A stretch of 64,000 nucleotides of DNA from Rhodanobacter sp. C03 (GTDB lineage: Bacteria; Pseudomonadota; Gammaproteobacteria; Xanthomonadales; Rhodanobacteraceae). The stretch lies in NCBI RefSeq assembly GCF_002001175.1, contig NZ_MUNT01000011.1, positions 248,001-312,000 of the forward strand. Direction: 5' to 3'. The position numbers were made by a program, and so were the translations under genes. This document shows positions 47,556 to 56,398 of this stretch, one piece after another. The notes below the pieces were generated by a model that searched no databases, was not told where the DNA came from, and saw nothing but the letters and a program-made list of their open reading frames with translations. Position 1 is the stretch's first letter; the number at the start of each line of letters is the position of its first letter.

Positions 47556-47589
47556 AAAAAAACCGCGCCAGTGATAGCGCGGTTTTTTT
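47556..47589 (+). terminator. Bidirectional rho-independent terminator
   Basis: AAAAAAACCGCGC (47556-47568) pairs with GCGCGGTTTTTTT (47577-47589) around an 8-nt loop. It separates the convergent yceI-like gene (stop 47541) and Yip1-domain gene (stop 47610) and has T runs on both strands. Confidence 0.93.
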
Positions 47590-47609
47590 GTGGACGGGAT
47601 CCGGCGGGA

Positions 47610-48881
47610 TCAGTTGGATTTCACGCCGGCATCCTTCATCGACTCCAGCTTGCTCAGGTCGACGCTGGCAACCGCCTGCTTCAGCTGATCGATGCTGTCC
47701 GCGTTTCCGGTCGCCTTGACCGTGAAACGCTGGCCGAGTACCACGCTGTATTCGCCGGATTTGGACTGGGTGTCCCATGCCTCGTGCACCAGGTTGCCGT
47801 CGACGGTGTGGGTCTTGTCATAGCCGTGGTCGGTCTCCTTGTCCTCTTCCGGTGCCATCGCAGCGGCCATCGCCACGAAGCCCTTGGCGCCGCCGGTGTC
47901 GGTAACATCCAGCGTGATGTGCTGGTTACTGTCGTTACTGTATTCGGCACTGGCATCGGACACCTGCATGCCCATCGCGCTGTTGCGCTGGGCCGAGATG
48001 CTGGTGCGCTTGAGGCTGCCCAGACTGTCGGGCAGGAAGGTCTTGATCTGATCCGGGGCGAGTGCCTCGACGCTGCCGTTGGTACCGGATACCGCGCCCA
48101 TCATCTTGCCCATCGCCGCCGATTGCGCGGCGCTGTCGCCGGATTTCTGCGCGGCATCGAGTTGCTTGCTGGCCTGCTCCGCCTGCTGGCCCATCGCCGC
48201 GAGTTTGCCCAGCGCGCTGTTGCTGTCGATGCTGACGCTGCTGTTGTCGCCGTTGCTGCCGCTGATGTTCATGCCGCTCATCGCGCCGCCGGTCAGTGCA
48301 GCGGTGCCGATGACACCGGCGACGACCAGTCCGATGATCCAGCCGAGCACGATGGCCACCACCACGGTCACTGCGGTATAGCCGGCAGCCTTGTCCGGCG
48401 GGCACTTCATGGTGTGGGACAGGCCCAGGTAAAGCAGGTAGATCGAGTAGACGCCGCCGGCGATGCCGATCAGCCAGCCCAGCCATGGCACGATGCTGCC
48501 GATGGAGGCGATCCAGTAGGCAGTCCAGGCGTAGGCGATGGTCTTCAGGGCCTGGGTCTGGTCCTTCTGGCCGCCAAAGGAGGGCGCAAACGCGTTGACG
48601 ATGAGCGCGACCACGTAGGTCATCACCAGACTCAGCACGTAGCCCAGCACCATGGCGGTGATGCCGAGGGTGAACGGCGTGCGTATGGTGATGCCGAACC
48701 CGCCGTAGCCGATCAGGCTGCCCTTGATGAACCCGGCAATCGACGGCAACGCGGCGACGATCGCGATGTAACCGGCATACAGGCCACCGACGCTGGCTGG
48801 TTCGGCGGCAGCGATTGGCCATTCAGTCCTGGGCGTGGTCAGGATGGCCTTGATGCGTTCAATGATCTTTCCGAAATCCAT
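47610..48881 (-). CDS. Yip1-domain membrane protein with C-terminal soluble domain
   Basis: A 423-residue protein. Residues 1-200 form a Yip1-like membrane domain with five or six helices and the typical MDFGKIIERIKAILTTPRTEWP start. The second half is soluble and rich in Ser, Asn, Asp and Ala (SGSNGDNSSVSIDSNSALG), followed by a folded-looking region (LKRTSISAQRNSAMGMQVSD, GYDKTHTVDGNLVHEAWD). ATG at 48881 is the conserved start; the frame is open to 48968. Function unknown. Confidence 0.83.
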   Translation of the reverse strand: MDFGKIIERIKAILTTPRTEWPIAAAEPASVGGLYAGYIAIVAALPSIAGFIKGSLIGYGGFGITIRTPFTLGITAMVLGYVLSLVMTYVVALIVNAFAPSFGGQKDQTQALKTIAYAWTAYWIASIGSIVPWLGWLIGIAGGVYSIYLLYLGLSHTMKCPPDKAAGYTAVTVVVAIVLGWIIGLVVAGVIGTAALTGGAMSGMNISGSNGDNSSVSIDSNSALGKLAAMGQQAEQASKQLDAAQKSGDSAAQSAAMGKMMGAVSGTNGSVEALAPDQIKTFLPDSLGSLKRTSISAQRNSAMGMQVSDASAEYSNDSNQHITLDVTDTGGAKGFVAMAAAMAPEEDKETDHGYDKTHTVDGNLVHEAWDTQSKSGEYSVVLGQRFTVKATGNADSIDQLKQAVASVDLSKLESMKDAGVKSN

Positions 48882-49064
48882 GAGTGTGTCCCCTCGATGC
48901 CGGTGGTTTCGATGCGAAACCGCACCCGGATTCTCGGCCCGGTTGAACACAATCTGTATTGACCGCACGGGCTATGTCCTTCGGTCTGTTCGGGCTTCCC
49001 GCACGCGGGCGACGGCAACGGCCTGCTACCATCGGCGGCCTGCTATCCAGTCTGGAGTTTGCCC

Positions 49065-49274
49065 ATGTCGGGTTCCCCTTCTGCTGCCGCGCCGCTGGTG
49101 CCGGCAAATGCCGAAAATCGTTACGAAGTGACGCGCACCGACCTGCCCTTGTCCTGCCCGATGCCCGGCATGGAGTTATGGAATTCGCATCCGAAGGTGT
49201 ATCTGCCGATCGTCGATGACGGCGGCGAGTCAACCTGTGCCTACTGTGGCGCGCATTACATCCTGCGCGACTGA
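49065..49274 (+). CDS. zf-CHCC zinc-finger domain protein
   Basis: A 69-residue protein with the zf-CHCC layout: a Cys in LSCPMPGMELWNSHPKVYLPI (Cys and His) and STCAYCGAHYIL (two Cys). This family is the bacterial relative of the NDUFS6 C-terminal zinc domain. Function in bacteria is not established. ATG at 49065 has GGAG 7 nt upstream; a TTG at 49059 is in frame but less likely. Confidence 0.87.
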   Translation: MSGSPSAAAPLVPANAENRYEVTRTDLPLSCPMPGMELWNSHPKVYLPIVDDGGESTCAYCGAHYILRD

Positions 49275-49327
49275 TCGACGGGCTGCACGCGGGTGGCGGG
49301 CGGCATTGTTCTTGCTTGTCTCGGTAA

Positions 49328-50479
49328 ATGAAAGCGTCCAGTCCAGAGCTCATGTCCAGCATCGTCGTTCCCGCCAAGCTGCTGACTGTGGTCCAGTTGA
49401 TCCCCGCACTGCATTCGGGCGGTGCGGAGCGCTCGGCGCTGGAGATCGGTCGGGCGCTGGTGCAGGTCGGCCATCGCTCGGTGGTGATCTCGGCCGGTGG
49501 CCGGCTCACCGAACAGTTGCTGGCCGAAGGCAGTGAGCACATCACGCTCGACCTCGGCCGCAAGTCGCTGAGTACGCTGGCCCGGCTAGGTTCATTGCGC
49601 CGGGTACTGCGTGAACTCAAGCCCGACATCGTGCATGCCCGTTCGCGGTTGCCGGCGTGGATGGGCTGGTGGGCGTTGAAGGGGATGACGCCGCGGCCGC
49701 ATTTCATCACCACCGTGCATGGACTCAATTCGCCGAGCGGCTACAGCGCGATCCTGTTGCGCGGGGAACGGGTGATCGCGGTCTCGCAGACCGTGCGCGA
49801 TTACGTGCTCAGCCATTACCCCTGGCTAGAGCCGGCGAAGGTGCGGGTGATCCCGCGCGGCATCGATCCGGCGGCGTTTCCGTATGGCCACCGCCCGGAC
49901 GACAGCTGGCAGAAGGCCTTCTTTGCGGAGTTTCCTGCGCTGGCCGGCGCGCCGCTGCTGACCCTGCCAGGGCGCGGCACGCGTCTGAAGGGTCACCATG
50001 ACGCGATCGAGTTGCTGGCCGACCTGAAGCGACGCGGGATCGAGGCACGGCTGCTGCTGCTGGGCGTGATCGAGCCCGGTCGCGAGGCCTACGTCGAGGA
50101 ATTGCGTGAGCTGATCCGAGTGCGTGGGGTAACCGCGCACGTCGTACTGACGCCACCGCGCCACGATATCCGCGACATCTATGCGGTGTCGGCGCTGGTG
50201 CTGCAGTTGTCGAACAAGCCCGAATCGTTCGGGCGTACCGTGATCGAGGCGTTGTCGCTGTGCCGTCCGGTACTCGGCTATGCCCACGGTGGCGTCGGCG
50301 AGTTGCTGGCAGAACTTTACCCGGCCGGCCGCGTACCGCAGGGGGATCGCGAGCGACTGGTGGAGCGTGCCGCGGAGTTGCTGCGGGTGGCGCCGCCGAT
50401 TTCGCCGCTGTCGAGCTATCGCCTGATCGACATGCAGCTGGCCACGCTGGCGCTGTACGACGAGGTGACCGGCGGCTGA
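49328..50479 (+). CDS. GT4-family glycosyltransferase (LPS/core type)
   Basis: A 383-residue GT-B glycosyltransferase. N-terminal acceptor part: VVQLIPALHSGGAERSALEIG and ELKPDIVHARSRLPAWMGWW; C-terminal donor part: VRVIPRGIDPAAFPYG, PGRGTRLKGHHDAIELL, LLLLGVIEPGREAYVEEL, and KPESFGRTVIEALSLCRPVLGYAHGG containing the E-x7-E signature. An internal ATG at 49352 is an alternative start. It begins an LPS-core/polysaccharide gene run; sugar specificity is unknown. Confidence 0.9.
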   Translation: MKASSPELMSSIVVPAKLLTVVQLIPALHSGGAERSALEIGRALVQVGHRSVVISAGGRLTEQLLAEGSEHITLDLGRKSLSTLARLGSLRRVLRELKPDIVHARSRLPAWMGWWALKGMTPRPHFITTVHGLNSPSGYSAILLRGERVIAVSQTVRDYVLSHYPWLEPAKVRVIPRGIDPAAFPYGHRPDDSWQKAFFAEFPALAGAPLLTLPGRGTRLKGHHDAIELLADLKRRGIEARLLLLGVIEPGREAYVEELRELIRVRGVTAHVVLTPPRHDIRDIYAVSALVLQLSNKPESFGRTVIEALSLCRPVLGYAHGGVGELLAELYPAGRVPQGDRERLVERAAELLRVAPPISPLSSYRLIDMQLATLALYDEVTGG

Positions 50480-50549
50480 GGTCGTTGTTTCGAGTCCACA
50501 GCTGTTTGTGCACGCCTACAATGGGTGATCGCCCTCGCCCGATTCGCCC

Positions 50550-51815
50550 ATGACTTCTTTCGGTACCTCGCTCAAGGCCGCACTGCATTCGCCGCTGCTG
50601 CCGTACTGGCTGGTGGTCGCCCTGCTGCCGTTCGGGCGCAGCTCGGAGCTGGGCACGTTCCTGTGCCTGCTCGGCGTGATCCTGCTGTTTGCGCGGGATC
50701 CACGGGCAGTGCAGGAGCATCCCGGCGCGCAATTGCTGTTGTGGCTGCTGGCGGGCTACATCGCCGCCGCGCTGCTGTCGTCGTTCGACTCGGTGGCACT
50801 GGGCAAGAGCTGGGGTACCGTGGCAGCCCTGCTGCGCTATGTGCCACTTGGCCTGTATGCGTGTTTCGCGATCCGCCGTGAGCGCAAGCTGCAGGCACTG
50901 TATGTCGCCGTGGCCCTGGTGCTGGCGCTGTGGACTGCCGATGCCTGGGTGCAGGCGCTGACCGGCTGGAGCGTGGCCGGACATGCCGAGGCCGAACGCG
51001 TTTCCGGCATCTTCGGTGCCACCGATCTCAAGCTGGGTCCAACCCTGGCGGTGTTGTCGCCGTTTGCGTTGTGGGCGGCGCGGCGACGCTGGGGCCTGCC
51101 GGGTCTGCTGCTGGCGTTCGTGCTGGTGCTGGGGCCGGTGTTGCTGGCCGGCTCGCGTGCGGCATGGCTGTGCTATGCGCTGGTGGCATTGGGTTTTGCC
51201 TGGCGTGAAGCGCGCTCGCCGCTGCGCTTTGCCGGATTTTGCCTGATCGGCATCCTGCTGCTGGGGCTCGCCGGCGGTATCGCCTGGAAAACCTCCAGCC
51301 GCTTTCAGCTACGGATGGATCGCACCCTGCTTGCCCTGCACGGCAGCGATCAGTCCATCGATACCGCGCTCAGCGGCCGGCTGGACATCTGGCACACCAG
51401 CGTGAAGATGATCGCGGCGCATCCGGTCAACGGTGTCGGCGTGCGCGGCTTCCGCTATGCCTATCCGCAGTACGCGCCGGCGGATGATCACTTTCTCACC
51501 GCGGAGTCTTGTGGTGTGGGCGAAGGTGCCTGTCACGCGCATCAGCTGGTGCTGGAGATCCTCACCGAGACCGGTGTGCTCGGCCTGTCGCTGTGGCTGG
51601 CCGCGGTCGTGCTGGCATGGCGCATGTGGCGTCGGGTCGGTGCAGTGGCGCGCGCGCGCGCGTTTCCGGTCACGCTGGCGCTGGGTGTGATGCTGTTCCC
51701 GCTGAATACCCATCTGGCCTTCTATTCGGCCTGGTGGGGGTTGTTGTTCGCCTGGTTGCTCGGCTTGTGGTGTGCCGCGCTGTACGTGGTGGAGGGCGGC
51801 GATGAGCTCGCGTGA
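50550..51815 (+). CDS. O-antigen ligase family protein (WaaL-like)
   Basis: A 421-residue membrane protein with about eleven helices and a large periplasmic loop containing the Wzy_C-type signature: LSGRLDIWHTSVKMIAAHPVNGVGVRGFRYAYPQ, then GACHAHQLVLEILTETGVLG, with the Arg and His residues typical of WaaL ligases. Such enzymes attach O-antigen to lipid A-core. Whether this is a ligase or a polymerase (Wzy) cannot be decided from sequence. It overlaps the next gene by 14 bp, so both are co-transcribed. Confidence 0.88.
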   Translation: MTSFGTSLKAALHSPLLPYWLVVALLPFGRSSELGTFLCLLGVILLFARDPRAVQEHPGAQLLLWLLAGYIAAALLSSFDSVALGKSWGTVAALLRYVPLGLYACFAIRRERKLQALYVAVALVLALWTADAWVQALTGWSVAGHAEAERVSGIFGATDLKLGPTLAVLSPFALWAARRRWGLPGLLLAFVLVLGPVLLAGSRAAWLCYALVALGFAWREARSPLRFAGFCLIGILLLGLAGGIAWKTSSRFQLRMDRTLLALHGSDQSIDTALSGRLDIWHTSVKMIAAHPVNGVGVRGFRYAYPQYAPADDHFLTAESCGVGEGACHAHQLVLEILTETGVLGLSLWLAAVVLAWRMWRRVGAVARARAFPVTLALGVMLFPLNTHLAFYSAWWGLLFAWLLGLWCAALYVVEGGDELA

Positions 51816-52560
51816 ATCGCTGTCGGTGGTGGTGACCACGATGAACAACGCCGCCACCCTCGACGCCTGCCTGCGCTCGGTGGCCTGGGCCGACGAGATC
51901 GTGGTACTGGATTCGGGTTCGACCGATGCCACGCTGGCGATTGCCGCGCACTATGGCGCGCAGATCCATGCTCAGCCATTTGCCGGCTACAGCGCGCAGA
52001 AGCAGGCGGCGATCGACCTGGCCAGCCAGCGCTGGGTGCTGCTGCTCGATTCCGATGAATCGCTCACGCCGGCAGGCGCCATCATCCTGCAACAGGCGCT
52101 GCAGGCGCCGAACCATGCCGGCTATCAGCTGTGGCGACGCGAGTGGCAGTTCTGGCGCTGGCAGTCCTCGGGCAGCCGGCTCAATCATTACGTGCGGCTG
52201 TTCGATCGACAGCGTGCGCGGATGAGCGATCATCAGGTGCACGAGTCGGTGCTGGTGGACGGATCGGTCGGTGTGCTCGATGTGGTGATCGACCATGTCG
52301 GCGAGCCTGATATCGCCGGGCGTGCCGCCAAGGCCAACCGTTACTCCACCATGCAACTGGCTGATCTGGCCCAGCGCAAGGTGTCCTGGCTGCGCATGCG
52401 CATGGTGTTCTACCCGACCGCAGCCTTCCTGCGTTACTACGTGCTGCGTGGGCATTACCGCTCGGGCTGGGCCGGCTTCATTGCGGCCCGCATCCACGCG
52501 TTCTACGCGTTCCTGAAATACGCCAAGTTGTATGAGGCCCGTCACCAGAAAACACGCTGA
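51802..52560 (+). CDS. GT2-family glycosyltransferase (WaaE/KdtX-like)
   Basis: A 252-residue GT-A glycosyltransferase: SVVVTTMNNAATLDACLRSVAWADEIVVLDSGSTDAT, LLLDSDESLTPAGA (DxD-like metal site), HESVLVDGSVG and a hydrophobic, basic C-terminal end with AFLKYAKLYEARH. This is the WaaE/KdtX-type LPS inner-core enzyme family. The ATG at 51802 lies inside the end of the ligase gene. A remnant of a similar C-terminus is found at 59631-59702. Confidence 0.9.
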   Translation: MSSRESLSVVVTTMNNAATLDACLRSVAWADEIVVLDSGSTDATLAIAAHYGAQIHAQPFAGYSAQKQAAIDLASQRWVLLLDSDESLTPAGAIILQQALQAPNHAGYQLWRREWQFWRWQSSGSRLNHYVRLFDRQRARMSDHQVHESVLVDGSVGVLDVVIDHVGEPDIAGRAAKANRYSTMQLADLAQRKVSWLRMRMVFYPTAAFLRYYVLRGHYRSGWAGFIAARIHAFYAFLKYAKLYEARHQKTR

Positions 52561-52575
52561 CGGGCAGCGCATGGC

Positions 52576-52600
52576 AAGCCGCGCGATGTGTGCGCGGCTT
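52576..52600 (+). terminator. Probable terminator of the glycosyltransferase/ligase operon
   Basis: AAGCCGCGC (52576-52584) pairs perfectly with GCGCGGCTT (52592-52600) around a 7-nt loop, 15 bp after the GT2 stop. The following tail (CGCATTTATC) is only moderately T-rich. Confidence 0.6.
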
Positions 52601-52702
52601 CGCATTTATCGGCATTCTTTCAATGTGTCGTCGTAATTTTGCCTCACTGTTCAGCATGAATTCATGATGGATTCATGCTCCAATCATTTCTCGATTTGAG
52701 AT

Positions 52703-52716
52703 CGCAAAATATTGCG
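52703..52716. promoter_or_regulatory. Palindrome CGCAAAATATTGCG, copy 1 (leader 1)
   Basis: The 14-bp inverted repeat CGCAAAATATTGCG recurs exactly at 55902-55915 in the leader of the second protease gene, and a variant is at 52779. It looks like a dimeric regulator site. No known regulator is recognised. Confidence 0.45.
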
Positions 52717-52778
52717 CATCCGTTGAGGGGGATGAATCCGCGCCAGCCCGCATTCTGGCAATAGATTCAATACGAATT

Positions 52779-52792
52779 CGCAAATAATTGCG
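52779..52792. promoter_or_regulatory. Palindrome CGCAAATAATTGCG, copy 2 (leader 1)
   Basis: This copy, with flanks AATT...A, aligns with the copy at 55902-55915: AATTCGCAAAtaATTGCGA versus AATTCGCAAAatATTGCGA. It lies 513 bp before the protease 1 start, while the other lies 497 bp before the protease 2 start. Confidence 0.45.
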
Positions 52793-53220
52793 ATCAATCG
52801 CAGAATGGCAATACGCCTTCGCATATCCGCAACATATTACATATTATTGAATTTATTGTGATTTACCTCGCAATTTAACTGTGCGCTGATTATTGGCGAA
52901 TGCCATTGCAGACTAGTGATGCCACGTTGCACACTCGACAAGGCACAACGGCGCATCAAGAGTGCGGGGGGTAAGGGGTATTAATGCCACGCTGTTGTAT
53001 ATCGAGGGGGCTTTGACCAGCTAATTGATCGCGCGCGGCTTATTTAGAGCCGCGTGTTCAGCTGGCTTATTCCTTTTGTTGATTGAGCGCTGGGTTGCCG
53101 CACGGTCAAGCGCTGTGGTGAGACAGAAACAGGCATGGACGTAGATGTTGATGCCAGGTGTCTGGATGGAAGACGGAAATTCAAAATCCGCCGAAGGGGC
53201 GTAGGTTCTGCACGCAATGT

Positions 53221-53280
53221 GCTGTTCGCAAAGTAGATCCGGCTAATGCGCCATCAACTTTTTGACCAACTTACAGGGTA
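53221..53280 (+). promoter_or_regulatory. Conserved 60-nt 5' untranslated block, protease gene 1
   Basis: Shares GCTGTTCGCAAAGT and GCGCCATCAACTTTTTGA-CAACTTACA with 56331-56390 before protease gene 2. Conservation of non-coding sequence immediately upstream of both start codons suggests an RNA-level element, such as an sRNA target, or recent duplication. Confidence 0.6.
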
Positions 53281-53291
53281 GGGAGCTATAC

Positions 53292-55787
53292 ATGAAGCAG
53301 GGTTATCTCATTCTCAGCGCGTCCATTGCAGCTGCGCTGTCCGGCGCACCGGTTCTGGCGCAGCCGGTAGCCGCAAGCAATCTCGTCACGGCAGCCCGCA
53401 CCAGCGAGGCGCCGCGCATCACCCAGACGATCAACAACCAGCTGGTATCCCCCGTTGCGAAGACTCACCTCAAATTCGTTGAAACGAAGGCACCGGCCAA
53501 GCGTCTGGCCGATACGTTCAAGATGAACCATCTCCAGCTGGTGCTCAAGCCCAGTGCCGAGCGTCAGGCCGCACTGACCAGCCTGATCGCCGACCAGCAC
53601 AACCCGAAGTCGTCCAGCTTTCACAAGTGGCTGACCCCGGAGCAGTTCGGTGCATCGTATGGCGTGGCCGATAGCGATATCGCCGCCGTCACCGCATGGC
53701 TGAAGTCGCAGGGCTTCACCGTCAACAACGTCTATCCGAACAAGACCCAGATCGATTTCAGCGGCACCGTCGGTCAGGTGAACGCGGCGTTCCATACCCA
53801 GGAAAACATTTACGCGCTCGGTAAAACCGGCACAAAGAAACAGCACATCGCCAACGCCGGCGACGTCAGCATCCCGGTGGCGCTGAAGGATGTGGTGGCC
53901 GGCGTGATGGGCCTCAACGATTTCCATCCGAAGGCGATGAACAAGCCGATCAAGGGTGCCAAGTGGGACGCCGCGAAGAAGGGCCTGGTGCTCAGCCAGC
54001 CGAAGGCTTCCGGCAAGCTCGGTGGCAAGAGCCAGGCGATCAGCATCGGCTATTCGGGAAATAACCCGCAGGGCGTGATCCGTGGCCTGGTGCCCAACGA
54101 TCTGGCGACCATGTACGGTATCCCCACGATCCGCGCCAATGGCGTGACGGGTAAGGGTGTCACCATCGCGGTGGTCGAAGACGACTCGATGGTGCCGGCC
54201 GACTGGACCAATTTCACCAGCACCTTCAACCTCGTCAAGTTCGGCGGCACCTTCAACCAGATCCAGCCGGCGCCGAGCAGTGGCGTCAACAACTGCGCGG
54301 ATCCGAACGTGATCAACGGCGCTGGCCAGGACGACGGTGAAACCTTGCTGGACGCAGAATGGTCCACCGCCATCGCGCCGGGCGCGAACATCGTGGTGGC
54401 TTCCTGCGCGGACGAATACCAGAATAATGGCTATTACTACGACGCGACCTCCAACTTCTTTGGCGGTGTCTTCGTTGCTGCGACCAATCTGATCAACGAA
54501 ACGAGCGGTCGCCCTGACATCATCAGTGCCAGTTATGGCTTCGGTGAACAATTCACCGACAGCGCCAGCAAGACGGCGATCGACCTGATGTGGGCGCAGG
54601 CCGACGCCGAGGGCATTTCGGTGTTCGTCTCCACCGGTGACTCCGGTTCCAACCCCAGCTTCAACGGCGGCCTGATCAACGGCTACTACGGCAACACCGC
54701 GGTCGATGCCAACTCGTTCGCGACTTCGCCGAACGACACCGCCGTCGGTGGTACCGATCTGGCCGACATCATCGATGGCACCACCAGCAAGTACTTTGCA
54801 GCCACGCCGAGCGTCGTGGGCGGCTCGGCACTGTCCTATGTGCCTGAGATTCCGTGGAACGAGTCGTGCGGCAACGGTGTGGCGGCACAGTCGATGGGCT
54901 ACGCCAAGGTAGTCGGCTTCTGCAATGACGCCATGCGTTACGCGATGAACCCGCCGGCTACGCCGACCAATCTGCAGTACTACGCTGGCACGTTCGAGAC
55001 CTCCGAGGCCGGCAGCGGCGGCCCGTCGTCCGTTGATCGCAAGCCGACCTGGCAGCGTCAGGTCTACAACACGGCAACGGACCAGTCGCGTGACCTTCCG
55101 GATGTGTCGTTGTTCGCCGGCTCGTTTGGCGATGACACCTTCGTGGCGGTGTGCTCGGCGTACTACGTGTGCACCCCGGATTTCACCCCGGGCGTCTCCG
55201 GCGGCACGTACGCACAAGCTAATCCGAGCGGCGTCGGCCTCAGCGGCGGCACGTCGCTGGCCTCACCGATGTTCGCGGGCATCCAGGCGTTGATCGATCA
55301 GGGTCTGGCGGCGCGTGGCCTGCCCCAGGATCAGGGCAATGCGGCACCGACGCTGTATGCGTTGGCGGCCAACGAGTACGGCGCCGCTGGGCACCCGAAC
55401 TCGTCGAGCCTGACCACCTGCAATGCCGACAATGGTGCCACCGGCACGAGTGGCTGCGTGTTCCACAACGTGACCCGCGGTTCAATTTCCACTGCCTGTT
55501 ACAGCGAGACGGCTGCCGTGGGTGACGTATTCAATTCGTTCATTACGCCGAATTGCTACTACTACAACTCATTTGTTGTCGCCACGTCGGGTGATGACAC
55601 GTTGACCGTCAATATCGGCCTCACCACCAGCGACGCCAATCCCACCGGCTACACCCCGGCGAACAAGGCGTTCAGTGCCCAGCCGGGCTGGAGCTTTGCG
55701 GCCGGTCTGGGTTCGGTGAACACCACGAACCTGCTGATCGCATGGCGTGCCTTCGTGGGGGCTCCACCGGCGCCACCGGCACCGTAA
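53292..55787 (+). CDS. Secreted S53 serine-carboxyl protease (sedolisin/kumamolisin type) 1
   Basis: An 831-residue secreted peptidase active at acid pH by family. Signal peptide (MKQGYLILSASIAAALSGAPVLAQ), then the pro-kumamolisin activation domain (about 70-210; KMNHLQLVLKPSAERQAAL, DFSGTVGQVNAAFHTQENIY), then the S53 catalytic domain. The Glu-Asp pair is ETLLD (Glu350, Asp354), oxyanion-hole Asp450 in STGDSGSN, and nucleophile Ser655 in SGGTSLASPMFAG. The C-terminus is Pro-rich. GGGAG precedes ATG 53292. It is a tandem paralog of the next gene and has a long regulatory leader. Confidence 0.95.
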   Translation: MKQGYLILSASIAAALSGAPVLAQPVAASNLVTAARTSEAPRITQTINNQLVSPVAKTHLKFVETKAPAKRLADTFKMNHLQLVLKPSAERQAALTSLIADQHNPKSSSFHKWLTPEQFGASYGVADSDIAAVTAWLKSQGFTVNNVYPNKTQIDFSGTVGQVNAAFHTQENIYALGKTGTKKQHIANAGDVSIPVALKDVVAGVMGLNDFHPKAMNKPIKGAKWDAAKKGLVLSQPKASGKLGGKSQAISIGYSGNNPQGVIRGLVPNDLATMYGIPTIRANGVTGKGVTIAVVEDDSMVPADWTNFTSTFNLVKFGGTFNQIQPAPSSGVNNCADPNVINGAGQDDGETLLDAEWSTAIAPGANIVVASCADEYQNNGYYYDATSNFFGGVFVAATNLINETSGRPDIISASYGFGEQFTDSASKTAIDLMWAQADAEGISVFVSTGDSGSNPSFNGGLINGYYGNTAVDANSFATSPNDTAVGGTDLADIIDGTTSKYFAATPSVVGGSALSYVPEIPWNESCGNGVAAQSMGYAKVVGFCNDAMRYAMNPPATPTNLQYYAGTFETSEAGSGGPSSVDRKPTWQRQVYNTATDQSRDLPDVSLFAGSFGDDTFVAVCSAYYVCTPDFTPGVSGGTYAQANPSGVGLSGGTSLASPMFAGIQALIDQGLAARGLPQDQGNAAPTLYALAANEYGAAGHPNSSSLTTCNADNGATGTSGCVFHNVTRGSISTACYSETAAVGDVFNSFITPNCYYYNSFVVATSGDDTLTVNIGLTTSDANPTGYTPANKAFSAQPGWSFAAGLGSVNTTNLLIAWRAFVGAPPAPPAP

Positions 55788-55820
55788 TGAAATAACGCTT
55801 GAAGGTGATGTTTGATTGAA

Positions 55821-55855
55821 GCCTCTGGCTGCTGAGCAGCCAGAGGCTTTTTTTA
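55821..55855 (+). terminator. Rho-independent terminator of protease gene 1
   Basis: GCCTCTGGCTGCT (55821-55833) and AGCAGCCAGAGGC (55835-55847) form a long perfect stem with a tight loop, followed by eight T. It lies 34 bp after the stop and separates the two protease transcripts. Confidence 0.95.
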
Positions 55856-55901
55856 TTCATCAAGAGAAAATATGGCGTTGAGGCAAGCTATTTGTGTAAT
55901 T

Positions 55902-55915
55902 CGCAAAATATTGCG
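55902..55915. promoter_or_regulatory. Palindrome CGCAAAATATTGCG, leader 2
   Basis: Exact copy of the 52703-52716 site; flanks match the 52779 copy better (AATT before, A after). Candidate dimer-binding operator shared by the two protease genes. Confidence 0.45.
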
Positions 55916-56330
55916 ACTTGTTAATCAGATGCGCGACTTATTACGACTTCAAGCCACCCTGTTTCTTCACATAAATTCCATTGCAGATTGAGAAAACAGG
56001 TCGCACACTCAAAAACCGCAGGAAGTATTGTCATCAAGTTCGGGGAATGATAGGGCAGGCAGGCCGTAAGGGGTACGACGATTATGTGTTAAGGCCGTGG
56101 CAAGCCGCCACGGCTATGCGATTTCCATGAATCTGCCATTCAGGCAGATCCGGGGTTTGTATAACCCGGGGCAGGCAATGCAATGCGTAGGGCGTGTGCG
56201 CAACAGGGTTCAGTTGGTGCAAACCAAATGAGCGCAGAAGTTGGGTAGAAGGTGGGGGGGTGTAGCAGGGCGGTAATTCTTAATTCTTAAGAAGACATGG
56301 CAGGCAAGCATGTAAGCAGATGTCGTGAGT

Positions 56331-56390
56331 GCTGTTCGCAAAGTGGAGCTGGCAAGTGCGCCATCAACTTTTTGATCAACTTACACAGGA
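56331..56390 (+). promoter_or_regulatory. Conserved 60-nt 5' untranslated block, protease gene 2
   Basis: Near-identical to 53221-53280 over most of its length and placed at the same distance from the start codon. No protein-coding explanation was found. Confidence 0.6.
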
Positions 56391-56398
56391 GCTTCATC

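Larger units (their letters stand above)
52601..53291 (+). other. Long AT-rich leader region before protease gene 1
   Basis: About 690 bp without a supported gene and clearly more AT-rich than the surroundings. It holds two copies of the CGCAAA-type palindrome (52703 and 52779), blocks shared with the leader of protease gene 2 (CCATTGCAGA at 52903, GTTGCACACTC at 52926, GTAAGGGGTA at 52971), a hairpin CGCGGCT/AGCCGCG (53034-53054) enclosed by CCAGCT/AGCTGG (53017-53022, 53060-53065), and the 60-nt pre-start block at 53221-53280. Promoter position is not clear. Confidence 0.6.
55856..56398 (+). other. Long AT-rich leader region before protease gene 2
   Basis: About 540 bp without a supported gene. 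It holds the CGCAAAATATTGCG palindrome (55902), CCATTGCAGA (55978), GTCGCACACTC (56000), GTAAGGGGTA (56066), a perfect hairpin GCCGTGGC/GCCACGGC (56094-56114), a second weaker hairpin around 56151-56174 and the 60-nt pre-start block 56331-56390. Order and spacing follow the leader of protease gene 1. Confidence 0.6.

Noticed and set aside
53286..55217. 643-residue minus-strand frame across protease gene 1 (and a 542-residue one at 56909-58537)
   Set aside because: Antisense shadows; the similarity between them merely mirrors the paralogous proteases.
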